36,148 nucleotides of DNA from positions 1 through 36,148 of the forward strand of contig NZ_JAQMSD010000233.1 in NCBI RefSeq assembly GCF_028330525.1, written 5' to 3'. The notes under the pieces were generated by a model. The model made no database searches, was not told the origin of the DNA, and saw nothing but the letters and a program-made list of their open reading frames with translations. The stretch is from Spirulina sp. CS-785/01 (GTDB taxonomy: Bacteria; Cyanobacteriota; Cyanobacteriia; Cyanobacteriales; Spirulinaceae). Positions 34,513 to 36,148 of this stretch are shown in pieces (within the stretch, counting starts at the first letter, position 1; each line of letters starts with the position of its first letter). Both the position numbers and the translations under genes were made by a program.

Positions 34513-35382
34513 TTAAAAAGATTGCCACCGTTTTTTCCAATGGGTGGTAGGTTCGAGAAGACTCTGTTTTTGTTCCCTTTGTCGAGTTTGCAAAATCGTG
34601 GTTTGAGAAGCGTTTAAGGTGCGATCGCGGTAAGGAATAGCAGCACGGGTGTGCAAATGTTCTTGTTCTTGCTGAGAAAGGGGTTGAAGGGCATATGGGG
34701 AAAAACTGGCAATAGTGCCAGGGGATTTTCGTCCAATTCCCGGAGTTGTGCCAATGTGTAGTCCAGCCAATCGTAACGCTTGACGCACTGCCGCAGCACA
34801 GGAATAAGTCGCTAGACGGCCTTGGGGATGTAAACATTGCACCAAGGCTTGTATAAATTCTACCGTCCATAACTGAGGACAGTGAGGGGGAGAAAAGGGA
34901 TCAAGAAAAATTGCATCCGCTTGTAAGGGTTTCTCCGCCAACGGGAGAAGGGTTTGGCGGGCATCTCCTAAGTCGAGTTGGGCGGTGAGGTAGTCCGTTT
35001 CCACATAATGCTGGTCGGCCAACTGTTGTAATAAGTCTGCCACAGGGATCGGCCAACCGTCCAAAAGATGGTGCGCGATCGCGCTTTTCGGCACACGCTC
35101 ATCCCACTCTAACGCCACAACCGTCACCCGACAATCCGGATTCACCTGCCAAATCGCCGCCAAGGCCGCCGCCGTATTATAGCCCAACCCATAACAAACA
35201 TCCAACAGCGTCAGATGCTCAGTAGAGCGAGCTTTCTCCGGCAATAAACAAGGCAACACAAACTTATAAGTCGCCTCCTGCATCGCCCCATAATGAGAAT
35301 GGAAACTTTCGCCAAATTCCGCCGAAAAAAACGTAAATGACCCATCGCCAGTGGGTTGAGGATGAAATGAGCAACTATCCAT
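34513..35382 (-). CDS. MnmC-N/MnmD-like tRNA methyltransferase
   Basis: 289 residues from ATG 35382. The frame extends upstream to 35502, but that part is not conserved-looking. The SAM-binding motif is LLDVCYGLGYNTAAAL. The DUF752/MnmC-N block reads AIFLDPFSPPHCPQLWT, followed by LATYSCAAAVRQALRLAGL and GIGRKSPGT, which lines up with the MnmC methyltransferase half. MnmC methylates the aminomethyl group on U34 of certain tRNAs. This protein lacks the FAD-oxidase half of E. coli MnmC, so it is the stand-alone MnmD type. The target in cyanobacteria is inferred. It is divergent from the small membrane protein gene at 35520. Confidence 0.85.
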   Translation of the reverse strand: MDSCSFHPQPTGDGSFTFFSAEFGESFHSHYGAMQEATYKFVLPCLLPEKARSTEHLTLLDVCYGLGYNTAAALAAIWQVNPDCRVTVVALEWDERVPKSAIAHHLLDGWPIPVADLLQQLADQHYVETDYLTAQLDLGDARQTLLPLAEKPLQADAIFLDPFSPPHCPQLWTVEFIQALVQCLHPQGRLATYSCAAAVRQALRLAGLHIGTTPGIGRKSPGTIASFSPYALQPLSQQEQEHLHTRAAIPYRDRTLNASQTTILQTRQREQKQSLLEPTTHWKKRWQSF

Positions 35383-35519
35383 AAGCAAAAAAAAATTGTG
35401 GGTCTTGATTCTTGAGTCGCGGGTCGAGAAGTCTTCCTTCTCCCCAACAAGACAGCAATCAACCACTAAGATAGAAAAGAGAGTCTTTATCTTTAATAAC
35501 AATCTAAACCCGTTTTGTC

Positions 35520-35876
35520 ATGGCCGATCCCCTCCAAGAACAACCCCTACAACGACTACAACAACTCCTCTGCTTTCTTCCCCTAGTCGGCATTGTTCCC
35601 GCCCTGTGGACGCTCTATCAGCCCCACAGCACCGGGAAACAACGCAAAACCGCCCGACAAGCCCTTACCCTTACACTCCTTTGGGCGATCGCCTATAGTC
35701 TAACCGGAATCGGGGCAACCCAATTAACAGCCCTCAATCACCTGCGTCTGTTATATTTAGATAGCTTAATCACCTCCGGTTATTTCCTCACCTGTTTAGT
35801 GTTCATGGGTTTAACCTGGCGCAAAGCCCAAGCCGACAGACTCAACCAAAAATCCCCCTCTCCTCGCTCATCTTGA
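35520..35876 (+). CDS. Small three-helix membrane protein, unrecognised
   Basis: 118 residues. After a short polar start come three hydrophobic helices: about 17-36 (LLCFLPLVGIVPALWTLY), about 48-65 (TLLWAIAYSLTGIGA), and about 82-100 (SGYFLTCLVFMGLTW). The segment between helices 1 and 2 is basic and Gln-rich. The C-terminus is polar. The layout recalls DUF4870-like small membrane proteins, but I cannot assign it firmly. It starts 137 nt from the divergent methyltransferase gene, and no ribosome-binding site is obvious. Confidence 0.7.
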   Translation: MADPLQEQPLQRLQQLLCFLPLVGIVPALWTLYQPHSTGKQRKTARQALTLTLLWAIAYSLTGIGATQLTALNHLRLLYLDSLITSGYFLTCLVFMGLTWRKAQADRLNQKSPSPRSS

Positions 35877-36148
35877 TCAGAAATTCCTGACCCCCTTAAT
35901 TGATGGGGAATAGGGGGATGGGGGGGGATAGGGGGATGGGCAGAGGGGACAAGTTAAGATAATATCCTTTGTCAAATATTTAGGAGCGTCGGGAAATAGC
36001 CCTTTGTGTCCTTTGTGTCCTTTGTGTCTTTGTGGTTCAATTCCCCAACTCTCAACTCTCAACTCTCAACTCCCCCAAATCCCCTTTGTGTCCTTTGTGT
36101 CTTTGTGGTTCAATTCCCCAACTCTCAACTCTCAACTCCCCCAAATCC
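35877..36148. repeat. Right-end intergenic repeats with a ~65-nt direct duplication
   Basis: No gene. A G-rich GGGGGATA tract lies at about 35901-35940. A unit made of TTTGTGTCC repeats, GTGGTTCAATTCCCC and ACTCTCA heptamers then occurs twice, at 36010-36080 and 36083-36148 (cut by the window end). The copies differ mainly by one heptamer. The minus-strand frame here, rich in HKG, is a repeat product. Confidence 0.85.

Noticed and set aside
35877-36062. Minus-strand frame rich in HKGHKG
   Set aside because: It is a translation of the TTTGTGTCC repeat, seen in the same form wherever the repeat occurs.

Overview
The window reads as chromosome from a cyanobacterium, probably a filamentous one. 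The octamer GCGATCGC (HIP1) recurs more than 20 times, roughly once per 1.5 kb. The gene content is cyanobacterial: BioU-type biotin synthesis, the PilB/PilT/PilC block, a plant-type zeta-carotene desaturase, a DUF4278 protein and a PlsY-like/dikinase fusion. Spaces between genes are full of heptamer repeats (STRR type) and dispersed hairpins, as is common in filamentous strains. I did not try to name a species.

Left part (1-6.7 kb): repeat-rich DNA, then bioU on the plus strand. Convergent to it is a minus-strand type IV pilus block, pilB-pilT-pilC, with an unrecognised 198-codon gene 10 nt after pilC. A 1.25 kb gene-free stretch (6.6-7.9 kb) follows. It carries a strong 14-bp palindrome, a series of self-complementary segments that could be a structured RNA or a long leader, and 15-nt direct repeats. 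Divergent from pilB come grpE-dnaK-dnaJ and a small TusA-like gene (7.9-12.5 kb).

Centre (12.8-25.1 kb): rsgA; a 984-residue fusion of a degenerate PlsY-like membrane domain with a rifampin-phosphotransferase-like dikinase; a PfkB sugar kinase and a CysQ-type phosphatase; a DUF4278 gene with its own candidate promoter; and crtQ (zds). On the minus strand follow recO, an MFS transporter and a GT4 glycosyltransferase.

Right part (25.1-36.1 kb): a group II intron of about 2.5 kb sits between the divergent genes recO and a BaiN/HI0933-type flavoprotein. Its encoded reverse transcriptase has lost the end of the HNH domain through an in-frame TAA. After the flavoprotein lies a 24-codon 5' remnant of a DUF427 gene. 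Next is a minus-strand signalling island: a REC-HD-GYP protein, a PhnD-like solute-binding lipoprotein and a membrane hybrid histidine kinase with a TorS-like layout. I infer that these form one pathway from a periplasmic ligand to cyclic-di-GMP turnover. The window ends with an MnmC-N-like methyltransferase, a small membrane protein and more repeats.

The observations most worth a second look are the PlsY-dikinase fusion, the PhnD/kinase/HD-GYP island, the structured segment upstream of grpE, and a 130-nt hairpin-bearing repeat present in two inverted copies (12.6 and 33.2 kb). No tRNA, rRNA, CRISPR array or transposase gene was found. Everything here is from reading the sequence; no search was run.
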